Below, piece after piece: positions 43,290 through 53,436 of a stretch of DNA of 64,000 bases (positions are counted from its first letter, which is position 1; every line of letters begins with the position of its first letter). The stretch lies in NCBI GenBank assembly GCA_006247105.1, contig CM016927.1, positions 806,001-870,000 on the forward strand. The letters are read 5' to 3'. Source of the DNA: Giardia muris. Lineage: Eukaryota > Fornicata > Diplomonadida > Hexamitidae. Made by a program: the position numbers and the translations under genes. The notes under the pieces were generated by a model. The model worked only from the letters and a program-made list of their open reading frames with translations. It searched no databases and had not been told where the DNA came from.

Positions 43290-43781
43290 ATGCCATCAGA
43301 TAGCGAGACCTCAAACGAGTCACAGAACTACCCACTCCACACGCGCCCGTTAGCGGAGCGCAAGTTCGAGCGGAAGGCGCTGAAGCTCGCGGCCCGTCTC
43401 ATGCCATGCAAGAGCATAGGTAGGGGGGTAAAGGAGGTGTCAAAGCTCATCCGTCGGGGCCAGCACGGGATCTGTCTGATCGCTGCCGACACCTACCCGG
43501 TGACTGTGTACGCTCACCTCCCAGTCCTTTGCGAAAGGAACGACGTCCCTTATTGCTTCGTGCGTAGTAAGAGGCGCTTAGCCGACCTTCTTGGAACTGG
43601 CCAGTCCGATGACGAGAAGAAGACCGGAGGTGCCGGATGTTCTGTTGTTCTCATTCTGGAACCAACGACGGAGTCTGAGAAGGCAGGGTTGACCGAAGAC
43701 GATCGGAAGGACTACGAGAAGCTTCACAAGAAGGCCTCCGAAGGCCTCCGTCAGGTACGGGAGTTCCACGTGGTGAAATAG
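43290..43781 (+). CDS. NHP2: H/ACA snoRNP protein NHP2 (L7Ae family)
   Basis: 163 aa. Residues ~35-160 form an L7Ae/L30e RNA-binding fold. The RNA-contact block is R-G-V-K-E-V-S-K-L-I-R-R-G followed by CLIAADTYPVTVYAHLPVLCERNDVPYCFVRSKRRLAD. This matches NHP2 more closely than Snu13 or L7Ae (VYxHLPVxCExxxxPY and the R-x-SKxxLxx end). NHP2 is one of four core proteins of H/ACA pseudouridylation particles in the nucleolus. A charged insertion around 105-115 (SDDEKKTGG) interrupts the late strand-helix region. The short acidic/polar N-terminal 20 residues are not conserved. It ends 22 bp from the convergent Mrs2-like gene. Confidence 0.9.
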   Translation: MPSDSETSNESQNYPLHTRPLAERKFERKALKLAARLMPCKSIGRGVKEVSKLIRRGQHGICLIAADTYPVTVYAHLPVLCERNDVPYCFVRSKRRLADLLGTGQSDDEKKTGGAGCSVVLILEPTTESEKAGLTEDDRKDYEKLHKKASEGLRQVREFHVVK

Positions 43782-43803
43782 GTATCACTTCCCTTTTATC
43801 ACC

Positions 43804-44862
43804 TCATTTGAGTGGTTTGGTTTCTGTGGAACGTGAGGATCGAAGTAGGATGAGGAGGATACAAGTGAAGATGACGGCGGAGGTCAAGCAGATCCCATAG
43901 AAGACCATGGACTTCCAGGGTCCCATCTCGGACCAACGGAGATAAGGAGGTGGTGGTTCTGTGGGATAGTTGGCGAAGTTCTGGAAGTTAATTGCCATCA
44001 ACCCACTCAGGAGCATGACGGCTCCCATGCTCATCCCGACGAAGGTCATATGCATCTGCATCTTGATCAATTCGTTTCTACGAAGCTGAAGGGAGGTTGC
44101 TTGTCTTTGCCATAGCTGCTCCAACGCCTTCAGGCTATTCGCCGCGTCGTGTTGCAAGCCCTTGAGGCTACTGGCGGCCAGGCTGAACATGTCCTCGACA
44201 TTGTCTCGTATCGTCTCGTCTGGCAGGATCGTTTGGCCAGCCTTATCCAGCTCGTCACTATTCAAGAACGTCCGAATCGCTTGCTCCGTCCGTAGGACGT
44301 CGTTGACGAAGCTATGGCCCTCGTATAACGCTTGTAGCATCCGTGCAGAATCGCGCCCATCCCCATGCAATGAGGACATGAAAACATTCAAGGACTCGAC
44401 TCGTCGCTTGTAATAGCTCATCAACGAGCGGTTGTAGACGTCAAAGACCTGGTCGATGTATCTGGAGCCCGCGGCAGGTCGCAATTCTTCATACTTCCTG
44501 AAGAATAGCTCCACCAGCTCATTGCGCTGGCTCCCAGTTGGCCAGACGAGGTAGCACTCCTCAGGAGTCAGAATCAATCTGAGCTTCGAGAGGGCGACAA
44601 GGAAGTGGTGTGTGCGATGGTCAACAAAGCAACCATTGGAACAGATCGCCGAGAGGTCACGGCGATTAAGACTGGCCCCCAGCATCAGGTCTCTAGAGCT
44701 ACCCTCCTTGATGATCCACCCCCTTGCTTCACCGGGCCGTAGACGGGTGTAACAAATTGTGACATCTGCTAGTTGACCCCATTTGACGATGGGGGACCTT
44801 TGGGCGAGCTGCTGGACTGAAGGCTGAGGGGTGAGCGGTGCCATCTCAGTGACATCTACCAT
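43804..44862 (-). CDS. CorA/Mrs2-like protein with altered GMN motif
   Basis: 352 aa from the ATG at 44862 (frame opens at a GTG inside the divergent gene, rejected). Residues ~20-265 form the cytosolic domain, ending in a long helix (SLKALEQLWQRQATSLQLRRNEL) that leads into two C-terminal membrane spans (about 272-292 and 318-340). This is the CorA/Mrs2/Alr1 topology for magnesium or divalent-metal channels, with a short loop and both ends inside. The signature Gly-Met-Asn at the end of the first span is A290-I-N292 here. The Asn is kept, but Gly and Met are changed. Active relatives nearly always have GMN, and the zinc transporter ZntB has GIN, so ion choice or function is uncertain. A Pro-rich loop (YPTEPPPPY) joins the spans. 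Confidence 0.72.
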   Translation of the reverse strand: MVDVTEMAPLTPQPSVQQLAQRSPIVKWGQLADVTICYTRLRPGEARGWIIKEGSSRDLMLGASLNRRDLSAICSNGCFVDHRTHHFLVALSKLRLILTPEECYLVWPTGSQRNELVELFFRKYEELRPAAGSRYIDQVFDVYNRSLMSYYKRRVESLNVFMSSLHGDGRDSARMLQALYEGHSFVNDVLRTEQAIRTFLNSDELDKAGQTILPDETIRDNVEDMFSLAASSLKGLQHDAANSLKALEQLWQRQATSLQLRRNELIKMQMHMTFVGMSMGAVMLLSGLMAINFQNFANYPTEPPPPYLRWSEMGPWKSMVFYGICLTSAVIFTCILLILLRSSRSTETKPLK

Positions 44863-44895
44863 TTCGGCTACTAGACGGAAGAAATTTCCTCTAGA

Positions 44896-47493
44896 ATGGC
44901 CCACTCGGGGAGCACGATCCGAAGCATCCCCCTACGGCATCAGCTCGTCGCCTTCATCATTTTCTTCCTCAAGCTCCAGCTGAACAACTGGATGATGAGC
45001 TTCTTTGTCATCATTTTCCCCTTCATCTTCTTCTGCTTGCTAGGGATCCTCAAGGCCCTGCTCTACTGGCTGACCGAGGCCGCACCCCTTCGAATCGATA
45101 TCCTTGAGCTTGTGATGTCGCTTTTCGCTACCCGCATCTCCCAATCGCTGACGAGTAACACGACGCTCCCATACATCATGGATAACCAGCTAGTCGAGAG
45201 CGTTGGGAGCTTCTCCTGGGAGCACACCCTCTCCGCAGATACCACGTCACTGGCCTTGAAGGGTCTGAAGATGAGCTATGAGCCTTGCCCACTCCCCGTC
45301 TTCAGTTACAATCTTTCAGGGGTCATTGCCACTGCGCTGAAATTAATACCCAATGCGCCTCAAGGGAAGGTTGATACTGCGATCATCACGCAGTGCAAGA
45401 GTGGGGCAAACGTCACCCATAGTGTTCTCGTGCAGGGCGTCGACTTCCCGGGCGTATCGATTCCGCACTTCGCTTTGACTCTTACCGCGACCAAGTACTA
45501 TTTGAAGCCGTATGAGGAGTTCTACCTTGACCCCTCCACATACCTCCTACGAGAGAACCAGCTGGATCAGAGCCTGATGGGGCCGTTGTACATGCATTCT
45601 CTTGACGCCTGCAACTTTTCCGTCTACATCCGGGACTGCCCCATCGTCGAGAAGGACCAAGCGTTCGTGGCCTCACCCGTCACCATCAGTGATGATGCGC
45701 TGTTCAAGTCCCTGGTCGACATATCGTATCGGTCTTGGTATACCCTGCATTATGGCCTCGATAAGACCGCGGGAACTGTGGATAGTCCTCCGCAGCTCAC
45801 CTCGTCCGTCATAAGACCCTATTTCAAGTTTGTCGATTATGTTCTGATTCCGGACGTCCGCTATATCAATGATACCCTGATGGAGATGGGGTCTTACCTT
45901 GTGATCCTTTTCGTTGGCCACATGACACTCCCTCTTATCGCCGTCCTCATCGCGACTCAGAAGTCCACGGGGTTCCTTTCCCTTCTCTTCTCCTCGGGGC
46001 TTCATCCCGCAGTCTACTACCTGACCATCTTCATCTTCTATTACGTCATTTCCCTGTGCATGTCGTTGGTCAACGTCTTCGCCACGCTCGTCTTCAACAT
46101 GGACGCGATCTTCAGGCTCGGATGGCTCATGCTGATCATCACCTTCATTTATCCGATCTTCTCGATCCCACTCGCCATCGTTTTCGCCAACGTCTTCAAG
46201 TCGACCTTCTCGGCCTCGATCATGTCCTGGTTCACGGTCATGTTCATCCCCCAGATGATCTCCATCATCTCCAAGGTCGTCCCATTCGACCATAATCCCT
46301 TGGACTGGTTCATCCCAATCGCCTCTCTCGCCTGCATCTGCTCAAAACTTCTGGTCGGAACCCCAGCCTTGACCCGGATCATAGTGTTCTGTGGGGTCCA
46401 GTGCCTTATCCTTGGTCCTCTCATCCTCTTCTTGCAGATCTACCTCACAACCCGTGGCATGAAGAAACGCAAGGGTCTCTTGAAGAAACAGAAGTCCAAG
46501 GGTGCTCAAGAGCTTGATGGGACAACGGACGAGATTCCCTTTGAGAGCGAGGCGAATGAGGACCCTGACGATGAAACAGTTGCTGTACGTCTGACTAACG
46601 TCAACAAAGATTTCAAAACAAAGGCGGGAGTCGTTCATGCGGTCCAGAACCTATCATTTGTCGTTCATACCGGTGAGATTTTCTCCCTTCTTGGCCATAA
46701 TGGTTGTGGGAAGTCCACGACGGTCAATATGATTGCAGGGGCCATTCCTTCAACGTCCGGAAGCATTACTTTGAATGGTTATCTCTGCTTCGCACCACAA
46801 TACGATGTCCTTCCGAATGACATCAGAGTCGATCAAGCCTTGGAGATGTTCGGGAGGATGCGAGGCCTAACGAAGATCGAATGCCTTGAGGAGAGCATGA
46901 CGCTTCTCAAGCTCCTGAACCTACAACAACTCCGGCGCAAGTTCATCAAGCAGTGCTCCGGTGGTTCCCAGCGTCGAATTTCTTTTGCTTGTGCATGCAT
47001 TGGGACGAAGCCTCGTGACGTTATTCTTTGTGATGAGGTTACGACGGGACTTAGCCGAACAGATGCCCAAGGCGTCTGGGCAGTCCTTCTTAGCATGCAG
47101 AAGAAGAATATCAGTGTAATCCTTATTTCCCATGATCTGGACGAGGCCGAGATGCTCTCTTCCCGCGTCCTCTTCATGTCTGGTGGACGGGCTATCCGGT
47201 CTGGTAACCCGACGGAGCTTACGATGAGCCCCGAATTCCAGGTCAATAAGCTACTGGCACCGAATCCGATTCAGGAATTAGAAGACTTCCTAGAGGAACA
47301 CCCCGACGCCGGCTCGAAGGGATACTTAATGTCCGGGGTCGTTTACAGCGTACGGGTAAGTGCCTTCCCTCTTGAGCGTCTTATGACACTTGCACAACAT
47401 CATGAGGACTGCTTTGTTGATAATGTTGGCCTGGAAGACGTCTTCTTCGCCATCGAAGAGTCTCTTAAGCACGAGAACGCCCGGGAGCTATAA
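44896..47493 (+). CDS. ABCA-like half transporter
   Basis: 865 aa, membrane domain plus one nucleotide-binding domain. A first span (~32-60), a large extracytoplasmic loop (~65-325) with several N-glycosylation-type Asn (NTT, NLS, NVT) and a block of about six spans (~330-520). NBD ~555-790: Walker A GHNGCGKST (~600), signature CSGGSQRR (~687), Walker B VILCDEVTTGL (~711) with catalytic Glu, H-loop LISHD (~745). A putative regulatory tail follows. This is the ABCA lipid-transporter layout. Compared with the minus-strand relative at 40222-43125, the signature loop is closer to consensus. The two may be paralogues or heterodimer partners, which is inference. The start is 33 bp from the divergent Mrs2-like gene. 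Confidence 0.88.
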   Translation: MAHSGSTIRSIPLRHQLVAFIIFFLKLQLNNWMMSFFVIIFPFIFFCLLGILKALLYWLTEAAPLRIDILELVMSLFATRISQSLTSNTTLPYIMDNQLVESVGSFSWEHTLSADTTSLALKGLKMSYEPCPLPVFSYNLSGVIATALKLIPNAPQGKVDTAIITQCKSGANVTHSVLVQGVDFPGVSIPHFALTLTATKYYLKPYEEFYLDPSTYLLRENQLDQSLMGPLYMHSLDACNFSVYIRDCPIVEKDQAFVASPVTISDDALFKSLVDISYRSWYTLHYGLDKTAGTVDSPPQLTSSVIRPYFKFVDYVLIPDVRYINDTLMEMGSYLVILFVGHMTLPLIAVLIATQKSTGFLSLLFSSGLHPAVYYLTIFIFYYVISLCMSLVNVFATLVFNMDAIFRLGWLMLIITFIYPIFSIPLAIVFANVFKSTFSASIMSWFTVMFIPQMISIISKVVPFDHNPLDWFIPIASLACICSKLLVGTPALTRIIVFCGVQCLILGPLILFLQIYLTTRGMKKRKGLLKKQKSKGAQELDGTTDEIPFESEANEDPDDETVAVRLTNVNKDFKTKAGVVHAVQNLSFVVHTGEIFSLLGHNGCGKSTTVNMIAGAIPSTSGSITLNGYLCFAPQYDVLPNDIRVDQALEMFGRMRGLTKIECLEESMTLLKLLNLQQLRRKFIKQCSGGSQRRISFACACIGTKPRDVILCDEVTTGLSRTDAQGVWAVLLSMQKKNISVILISHDLDEAEMLSSRVLFMSGGRAIRSGNPTELTMSPEFQVNKLLAPNPIQELEDFLEEHPDAGSKGYLMSGVVYSVRVSAFPLERLMTLAQHHEDCFVDNVGLEDVFFAIEESLKHENAREL

Positions 47494-47502
47494 GGTAAAT
47501 GT

Positions 47503-50500
47503 CTACTTCAGTTGTAACCATACGAGTCGTGCACGACGGATTGCATCACGAGTGATCCGTTGGTTAGCGTCCAAATATGATCCAAGGAGCGCGCTAATAC
47601 GAAGACGGAAGGGTTCCAGTTCCGGCTTATCTTTCCGAACCAATCCTAATGCATAAAGGACATAAGAACAACGCATCAGAATAGTCTCCGTTGGAGAGGC
47701 TTCAAGGATTCTAATGATGGCCTCAACAATAGTTGCATACTCTTCCGGCTCAATAAGCCCTGTCTTAATCCTCATGATCAAGACCTTATGGCACCCTTCA
47801 TAGTTAGCGAGCCCTTTCAGAAGGATGGTTACGGCCGCAGAGAGTGTGACCAGCCGCTGCGCCTCAGGGCTTTTGAGCTGTTGTAGCGCCTCAAGAATGT
47901 CGTAGAACAATGGGTCGGCGTCCCCAATCGCTGATAGGAACTGCGTCACCCCATCTGCCCCACAGAACCGCATCAGCTCCTGTAAGAAGGAAGATAAGAT
48001 CGAAGCGTTGACAGAATAGCTGGGGTGCGCCCCTGAATTCTGCTTCGCAGTCAAGGTGAGAAGCTCTTGATATAAGGAGGTATAAGTCTCACCTGGAAGG
48101 TTCCAGCTGAGGACACAAAGGAGGATCGCCTGTCGATACCGCCCTTCCGATGACGTAACTAGTTGATATGCAAGCGATACCTGATGCTCCTCTGGGACCA
48201 ATGGGAGGACATCGAAGACTTCCGGAAGGGTGGCACTAGCCCCTTGAACGAGGACTGAGGTATAGTGCTGCGTTCCAGCGTAGACATACCAGTTGAGGCG
48301 TACACAGAGGCGGAAGAGGAAACGAAGATGTTCGGGCGCTGGAAGCTTATCCCTATGGAAGTACTTATAGAAGAGCGATTCTCGTGCACATACGAATGCT
48401 CGACAGAACGCCGAGTGGAACTGAGCGTTCAGTAAGGCGGCGCTTAGGACGTCGAAAAACGCGAGCGCCTGCTCTCCATTATCAAGGATCTCGCCTATGA
48501 AGCTTGTCAAGTCAACGTATTCAGACATAGTTCGAGCATACGCCAAGTCGATAGGGAGTATTTGAATGACGCGTTCACCATGGATTGGGTCTTCCAAGGC
48601 GAGACGTAAAGGTCCAACGACGGGTGTAAGACTCATACATAGTCCAAATTCTCCCACCCGCTGCTGCATCTCAACGAGTTCGTCCGTGCTTGCAAAGCCG
48701 CAGAGATGAAAGGCTCGAAGCATACGAGCGAAGGAACTCAAGTCATCAGCGGTCGGTGTCATCTCCGTGGAGTATGCCTGAAGAGATCGAAGGAGTAACT
48801 TTCTGAGGACCAAGTCCTTCACGAGGAGGAACTGGCTTAGAATCACAAGCTGCTCGATCACTCGAGGGCCGAACTTCATGAAATGCTTGTCCATATCCGA
48901 GGCCAGGAGGCGTCCAGGGTTGGACTGCCGTACGTAGTCCCAAGGCAGGAGCTCCTCCGCATTAATCTTCTGGAGACATGAAAGAAGAACTTCCATGAAC
49001 ACGGAGGCCTCAACGACCTCTGCCACTTGAAGCCCGGTAACGAACGCGTCGAAGAGACGTTCAATGAAGGCACGGCGGCCGGCGGGGACACTACAATAGA
49101 GGGTTGCAAGAGAGCAGTTCCCCTTTAAGATGCGGATGTTCTCTGCGGAGCCCATATGGAGCTCACGTCGTATCGTGTCCTCGACAAAGCCTGCCACGCC
49201 CTGAGAGATCTCAGAGTCGTAGTGGGAAAGAAGATATAGAAGGACCTTACGTGCCTGTGCCTGTGTCGTCGTGTATTGGTCATAGACGAGTGCACTTGTG
49301 ATCTGGTAAAAGAGATCATCAATACAGCCTGCTGGTGTCATTCCGAAATCAATGGTCGAGAGAGTATTGGTGATCAACTCTGAAGCGGACAGATTCGAGG
49401 GAAGATTGGTCAGATAACGGGTCAGAACTGTCTCCTTCGTATCTGGCGAACCCTGATTAATGAGCGAGCTTTCAATTGCTTGCGCCTTAGTATAACATTG
49501 AGAAAGTATTTCGGGTAGGGTCGGATATGGTCGCGAGACCTTCATTAAAAGGTCCAGCAGCTGCTTATTTAACAGTGTGCTAAGTACTTCATGGGCTAAA
49601 GTTGGATGCGATGGGTTATCCTCAAGGATACGGCCAAGTAGGAGATGAATCTCCAGATCAAAGGATAAGAATAGGTTCAGAAGTTCATATAGGGGCGTAT
49701 GCTCCTGCTCCGTGTTCAACTCAATGAGGCGATCTGTTATTGCTTGATATATGTCGGAGGGGTGGGTTGGACAGAGAAGCGCCGCCAGAAGCCATGCGCG
49801 AAGTGTCTCGGCCGTCACCTTACAATTCGGTGTGGGAATGTACTCCAATGGCAAGTACGTCATCACAAAGCTAACCGCAGCCTGGTCCAACTCGGCCAGC
49901 CGTTGAGTACAATCCTCTCGACGCCCCATCATGGCAATAGGCATGTAGAACCAAAGACAGATGGGCCGAAGTGTGGCAACCACACGACATACCTCATAGA
50001 CAACTGTACTCTCACGCTCGTTCTCGAAGATCGTTAAGACGTGTCCGAGAAGTGCCGCATGGTAGTTCCACATTCCTTCAAGATCCAGAGTGCAGGTGCA
50101 CTCCGATAACCTATCGACACACTCTACGACGAGACGGGCAACTGCCTCCTTGGCGGCGGCACGGCTATGGACGAACCGCGGACTACTACGCGCCAGAACA
50201 CCCAGGTACCGTAAAAGTGGTCCCTCGGTGCTCAGGAGAGTGGTAGAGTCTGAAAATGCAGGCTTCGCGATGACGATCAGATGCTCAGCGACGGCCCCGG
50301 CCTCAAGTAGAGAGGAGCATCTCTCGATCGCATAGCGTGCCAGGGCGGCGTGTGTTTGAGGCCCAACGGAGCCATGGGAAAGGGTAGATGTGATGAGTTC
50401 GACGAGGCGGCAGGATTGGGCATCACGGTAGTTAGCCCCGAACTCCCGACACTCGTTAACGAAGGCAGCGAGGGCTACGTCCGTTTCGTAGCGGTGGGCG

Positions 50501-50562
50501 GCTCGTAGTTCAGCGAGGCGCGCCTCGGGGGTAAGGAGGTCAAGATACTCCTTCAACGACAT
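47503..50562 (-). CDS. Uncharacterised 1019-aa helical-solenoid protein
   Basis: No family recognised. Almost wholly alpha-helical, with amphipathic helices in antiparallel-like pairs along its length (for example ALARYAIERCSSLLEAGAVA, LLNLFLSFDLEIHLLLGRIL, VLLYLLSHYDSEIS), as in HEAT/ARM or nucleoporin-type solenoids. Leu, Ala and Tyr are abundant; there are no membrane spans, coiled coils or nucleotide-binding motifs. Candidates in principle are a nucleoporin scaffold, karyopherin or cohesin/condensin-like regulator, but nothing specific supports any of them. Ends 9 bp from the convergent ABC gene. Codon use includes more A/T-ending codons than the highly expressed neighbours, suggesting modest expression. 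Confidence 0.82.
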   Translation of the reverse strand: MSLKEYLDLLTPEARLAELRAAHRYETDVALAAFVNECREFGANYRDAQSCRLVELITSTLSHGSVGPQTHAALARYAIERCSSLLEAGAVAEHLIVIAKPAFSDSTTLLSTEGPLLRYLGVLARSSPRFVHSRAAAKEAVARLVVECVDRLSECTCTLDLEGMWNYHAALLGHVLTIFENERESTVVYEVCRVVATLRPICLWFYMPIAMMGRREDCTQRLAELDQAAVSFVMTYLPLEYIPTPNCKVTAETLRAWLLAALLCPTHPSDIYQAITDRLIELNTEQEHTPLYELLNLFLSFDLEIHLLLGRILEDNPSHPTLAHEVLSTLLNKQLLDLLMKVSRPYPTLPEILSQCYTKAQAIESSLINQGSPDTKETVLTRYLTNLPSNLSASELITNTLSTIDFGMTPAGCIDDLFYQITSALVYDQYTTTQAQARKVLLYLLSHYDSEISQGVAGFVEDTIRRELHMGSAENIRILKGNCSLATLYCSVPAGRRAFIERLFDAFVTGLQVAEVVEASVFMEVLLSCLQKINAEELLPWDYVRQSNPGRLLASDMDKHFMKFGPRVIEQLVILSQFLLVKDLVLRKLLLRSLQAYSTEMTPTADDLSSFARMLRAFHLCGFASTDELVEMQQRVGEFGLCMSLTPVVGPLRLALEDPIHGERVIQILPIDLAYARTMSEYVDLTSFIGEILDNGEQALAFFDVLSAALLNAQFHSAFCRAFVCARESLFYKYFHRDKLPAPEHLRFLFRLCVRLNWYVYAGTQHYTSVLVQGASATLPEVFDVLPLVPEEHQVSLAYQLVTSSEGRYRQAILLCVLSWNLPGETYTSLYQELLTLTAKQNSGAHPSYSVNASILSSFLQELMRFCGADGVTQFLSAIGDADPLFYDILEALQQLKSPEAQRLVTLSAAVTILLKGLANYEGCHKVLIMRIKTGLIEPEEYATIVEAIIRILEASPTETILMRCSYVLYALGLVRKDKPELEPFRLRISALLGSYLDANQRITRDAIRRARLVWLQLK

Positions 50563-50638
50563 CTTCTTTCTAGTCCCGAGATAACGGAAAGACTAAGACC
50601 TCTTCATCAGAATGGTCTACCCTGTGGGGAAATAGAAA

Positions 50639-53335
50639 ATGGCTCGCAGCGGCAGGTACCCGAAACGACCGACCGCGCCGGCGCGAGCCCCCGCCCCTAC
50701 CATCCCGCTTCCAACCGCCGCTCCTGCCGTACCTGTCCCCGTCCCGTGCGTCCAGCCCCCGAATACGACTCTGGCGCCACAAGCTGAGCAGCTCTCCTCA
50801 GCGGCTTCTACCATTACTCCTATGCAGCCTCAACCGCAGCTTCCCACCGCCGTCCCGGGCGCGCAGGTCGGCCGGACCATCCATCGTACCCCCTATTTCT
50901 TGAGGCCGACTCATTATGCCATACCCTCGACGGCTGCGGACCTGGCAGCATATGGACTGCCCGTAGGTCTCATCGCAGAGCCTCTAGCTCCGCGGGACGC
51001 GGATGTCCCGATTGTAGACTTCACGGGGTCCTTCTCGGTCCTCCCGCCCCGTTGCATTCATTGCAAGGCCTTCATCAATTGTTACTGCACGGTGCTGCCG
51101 AACGAGCGGGCCTTTGTCTGCAGCGTCTGTGGAACCACGACTGCGTGTGATGCGCAATATATCTCCGGGCTCTACTCGGGGACTACAACGACGTTAGGAG
51201 AGTCTCGGCCGGAGCTGACGCACGAGGTGTACGACATCCTGGCGCCGACGAACTACAACTCACGCACCCCAAACCAGGCCCTCTTCCAGAGCTACTTCTT
51301 CGTCATTGACGTCAGCCCTCAAGCGATTACCTCCGGGTTTACGGCGATCGTTTGCGAGGCGTGCGCGGCGTTCGTTCAGCGCTGTATCGACGAGTCTACC
51401 GACGACACACGGATCATGATCGGGTTGGTCCTCTTCAATACGTGCTTGCACTACGTACTGGTGCGAGACGACGTCAGGTTTGAGATACACAGTGTCCCGC
51501 TGATCGACGAGCGGTTCATTCCTGCACCCAGAGACATCGTCGTTCGGGTGAGCATCCGAGGCCGCGCCCTCATCAACGCGTTACGGCAGGTTGTTACCAT
51601 CTTCTCGAAACCTAATTCCGTCTCCCCTCCATGCTCGAAGGCCTGCGAAACCGGCACTACACGTGATGTCTGCTTCGGTGCGGCTCTCGATGCCGCCTAC
51701 GTTTGTCTTTCAACTATCGGTGGGAAGCTGATGTACTTCCTGTCATCCTTACCCTCGTGTGGCCAGGGAGCATTACACCCCGAGATCGACAAGCGTTGTG
51801 GGGCGCTCCTCTTCGATTCGAACCAGAAGGGCTTCGATACCGGTGACATTATCAAGCGCCTCCTGACCCCAGACGGAAAACACGGGCTCTTCTACGAGGA
51901 ACTCGCCGTCCGTGCTTCGATAAACTTCGTTTCAATCGACGGGTATCTTGCCCCACCTGGATTTGTGAGTGCTAACGGGACAACCAGTATCGGGAACTTC
52001 CTCGACCCGGCGACACTAGCGGAGCTTTCTCGGTGCACCTCTGGACGCTATAATTACTATCCGGACTTCGCGGGGGCTCGTGATAGGGATCAGCTATACT
52101 CAGATATCCTTGACGTCCTGGACTGTACTCTTGGGATGGATGCCTGCTCACGGATCCGAATCAATCCCGGACTCGAGGTCAGTTACACATATGGAGGCAT
52201 CTACCAGCGCCAAGACGGGCTCACGGCCATGGCCCAGTACACAGACCAGTGCGCTTTCGGGTGCGAACTATCTTATACTGCCAAGGTTCTCAAGGAGAAT
52301 GCGGTCCGTGTTCAGCTGAGCTTCCTCTACACGACTCGAGACTGTAAGCGGATGGTCCGTGTCGTCACAAAATCGTTGCAGGTGGTTCAAGGAGGGCTGA
52401 TGGGGACAACCCCCGGGGCCGTTGCTGGACTTGGAGCCTTTGTCGCTGGGATCGACGTTCAGGCACAGGTCACCCTTTTGGCCAAGAAACTAGCATGTGT
52501 GATGCGTACCAACTCCGGAGTCACATCGCCTTCCTGTACTGTCCCGATGCTTGCTCGGAATAATGATTCCTCCTATATCACCGCGACCGGAAGCATCTCG
52601 AGCGCCAAGTCCTACAATGACGTGGTTGCAGGCGTTTTTGGAGCGATGGTCAACGCCCTTCACTTCATTCGGGTGGCATTGGGTCGACAGCTTGACCCAC
52701 AGCTTTCCTTCCTCCCCTCCAGCCTTCAGGTCCTCCCCCTCCTCGTCTATGCTCTTCTGAATACGCATATGATGCGTCCCACCAACGTCAAGTCCGCACG
52801 CCTTGAGGCACGCGTCCTTTCGATGATGCGCCTCGAACGCGGAACAATAGAGTCAGTGGTCACGACCGTCTATCCGACGATCTATGAGCTGGTCCCTCCG
52901 AGCAGTGCGGGGATGGGCTGGACCCATGAGGCGGCACGCCTTGGAACCGAGTACTTGAAGCCAACGGGGATATACCTCCTCGAGGACGTACATGCCGTTT
53001 ACATTTTCTTCCATAGAGACGTCGATGACGGTCTCGTTGCGCAATTCTGTCGTCCCAACACTCCGGAAGGCGAGTTCGACCATAAAAAGCCTCTCCAGCT
53101 CATTGATAGCACCACGGCGAATCCTCCGCCTCGATCTCTTCAACTCCTCGAGGAGCTCGCAGATGACATCCGCGAACGCCGCCACAGCTACCTACCGATC
53201 TTCCCCATCAGTGCAAAGTCGGCTGTTGCAAGTGCCGTGCTGGCTTGCCTCATAGAGAGTCGTCAGAACGGGTACGGCTTCCAGGACTTCATGCGGATGA
53301 CTGGACACGCGTTGGGAACGAAGGCTGCGCGCTAG
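50639..53335 (+). CDS. SEC24: COPII coat subunit Sec24
   Basis: 898 aa, cargo-binding COPII component for ER export. Residues 1-~80 are Pro/Ala-rich and disordered, as in all Sec24s. The zinc finger is C139-x2-C142-x18-C161-x2-C164 (RCIHCKAFINCYC ... FVCSVC). The trunk domain follows (~205-460; YFFVIDVSP), then the beta-sandwich, helical (~650-760) and gelsolin-like (~770-880) domains. The RCxxCxAYIN-type zinc-finger block distinguishes Sec24 from Sec23. It supports vesicle budding in a cell without a stacked Golgi outside encystation. Start: ATG 50639 follows AATAGAAA, the usual A-rich initiator. Confidence 0.94.
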   Translation: MARSGRYPKRPTAPARAPAPTIPLPTAAPAVPVPVPCVQPPNTTLAPQAEQLSSAASTITPMQPQPQLPTAVPGAQVGRTIHRTPYFLRPTHYAIPSTAADLAAYGLPVGLIAEPLAPRDADVPIVDFTGSFSVLPPRCIHCKAFINCYCTVLPNERAFVCSVCGTTTACDAQYISGLYSGTTTTLGESRPELTHEVYDILAPTNYNSRTPNQALFQSYFFVIDVSPQAITSGFTAIVCEACAAFVQRCIDESTDDTRIMIGLVLFNTCLHYVLVRDDVRFEIHSVPLIDERFIPAPRDIVVRVSIRGRALINALRQVVTIFSKPNSVSPPCSKACETGTTRDVCFGAALDAAYVCLSTIGGKLMYFLSSLPSCGQGALHPEIDKRCGALLFDSNQKGFDTGDIIKRLLTPDGKHGLFYEELAVRASINFVSIDGYLAPPGFVSANGTTSIGNFLDPATLAELSRCTSGRYNYYPDFAGARDRDQLYSDILDVLDCTLGMDACSRIRINPGLEVSYTYGGIYQRQDGLTAMAQYTDQCAFGCELSYTAKVLKENAVRVQLSFLYTTRDCKRMVRVVTKSLQVVQGGLMGTTPGAVAGLGAFVAGIDVQAQVTLLAKKLACVMRTNSGVTSPSCTVPMLARNNDSSYITATGSISSAKSYNDVVAGVFGAMVNALHFIRVALGRQLDPQLSFLPSSLQVLPLLVYALLNTHMMRPTNVKSARLEARVLSMMRLERGTIESVVTTVYPTIYELVPPSSAGMGWTHEAARLGTEYLKPTGIYLLEDVHAVYIFFHRDVDDGLVAQFCRPNTPEGEFDHKKPLQLIDSTTANPPPRSLQLLEELADDIRERRHSYLPIFPISAKSAVASAVLACLIESRQNGYGFQDFMRMTGHALGTKAAR

Positions 53336-53436
53336 CTTCGTTTTCACGTTCATAGTCATGGTCAGGGGACTCGGAGAGAGAAGGGTTATTGAGGAGACTA
53401 TTTGCCATGAGGGAAACGATCCTCTAAAGTTTTGTC
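53336..53436. other. 101-bp 3'-3' spacer
   Basis: Separates the Sec24 stop from the convergent ankyrin pseudokinase gene. I see no RNA gene; it presumably contains both 3' ends. Confidence 0.5.
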
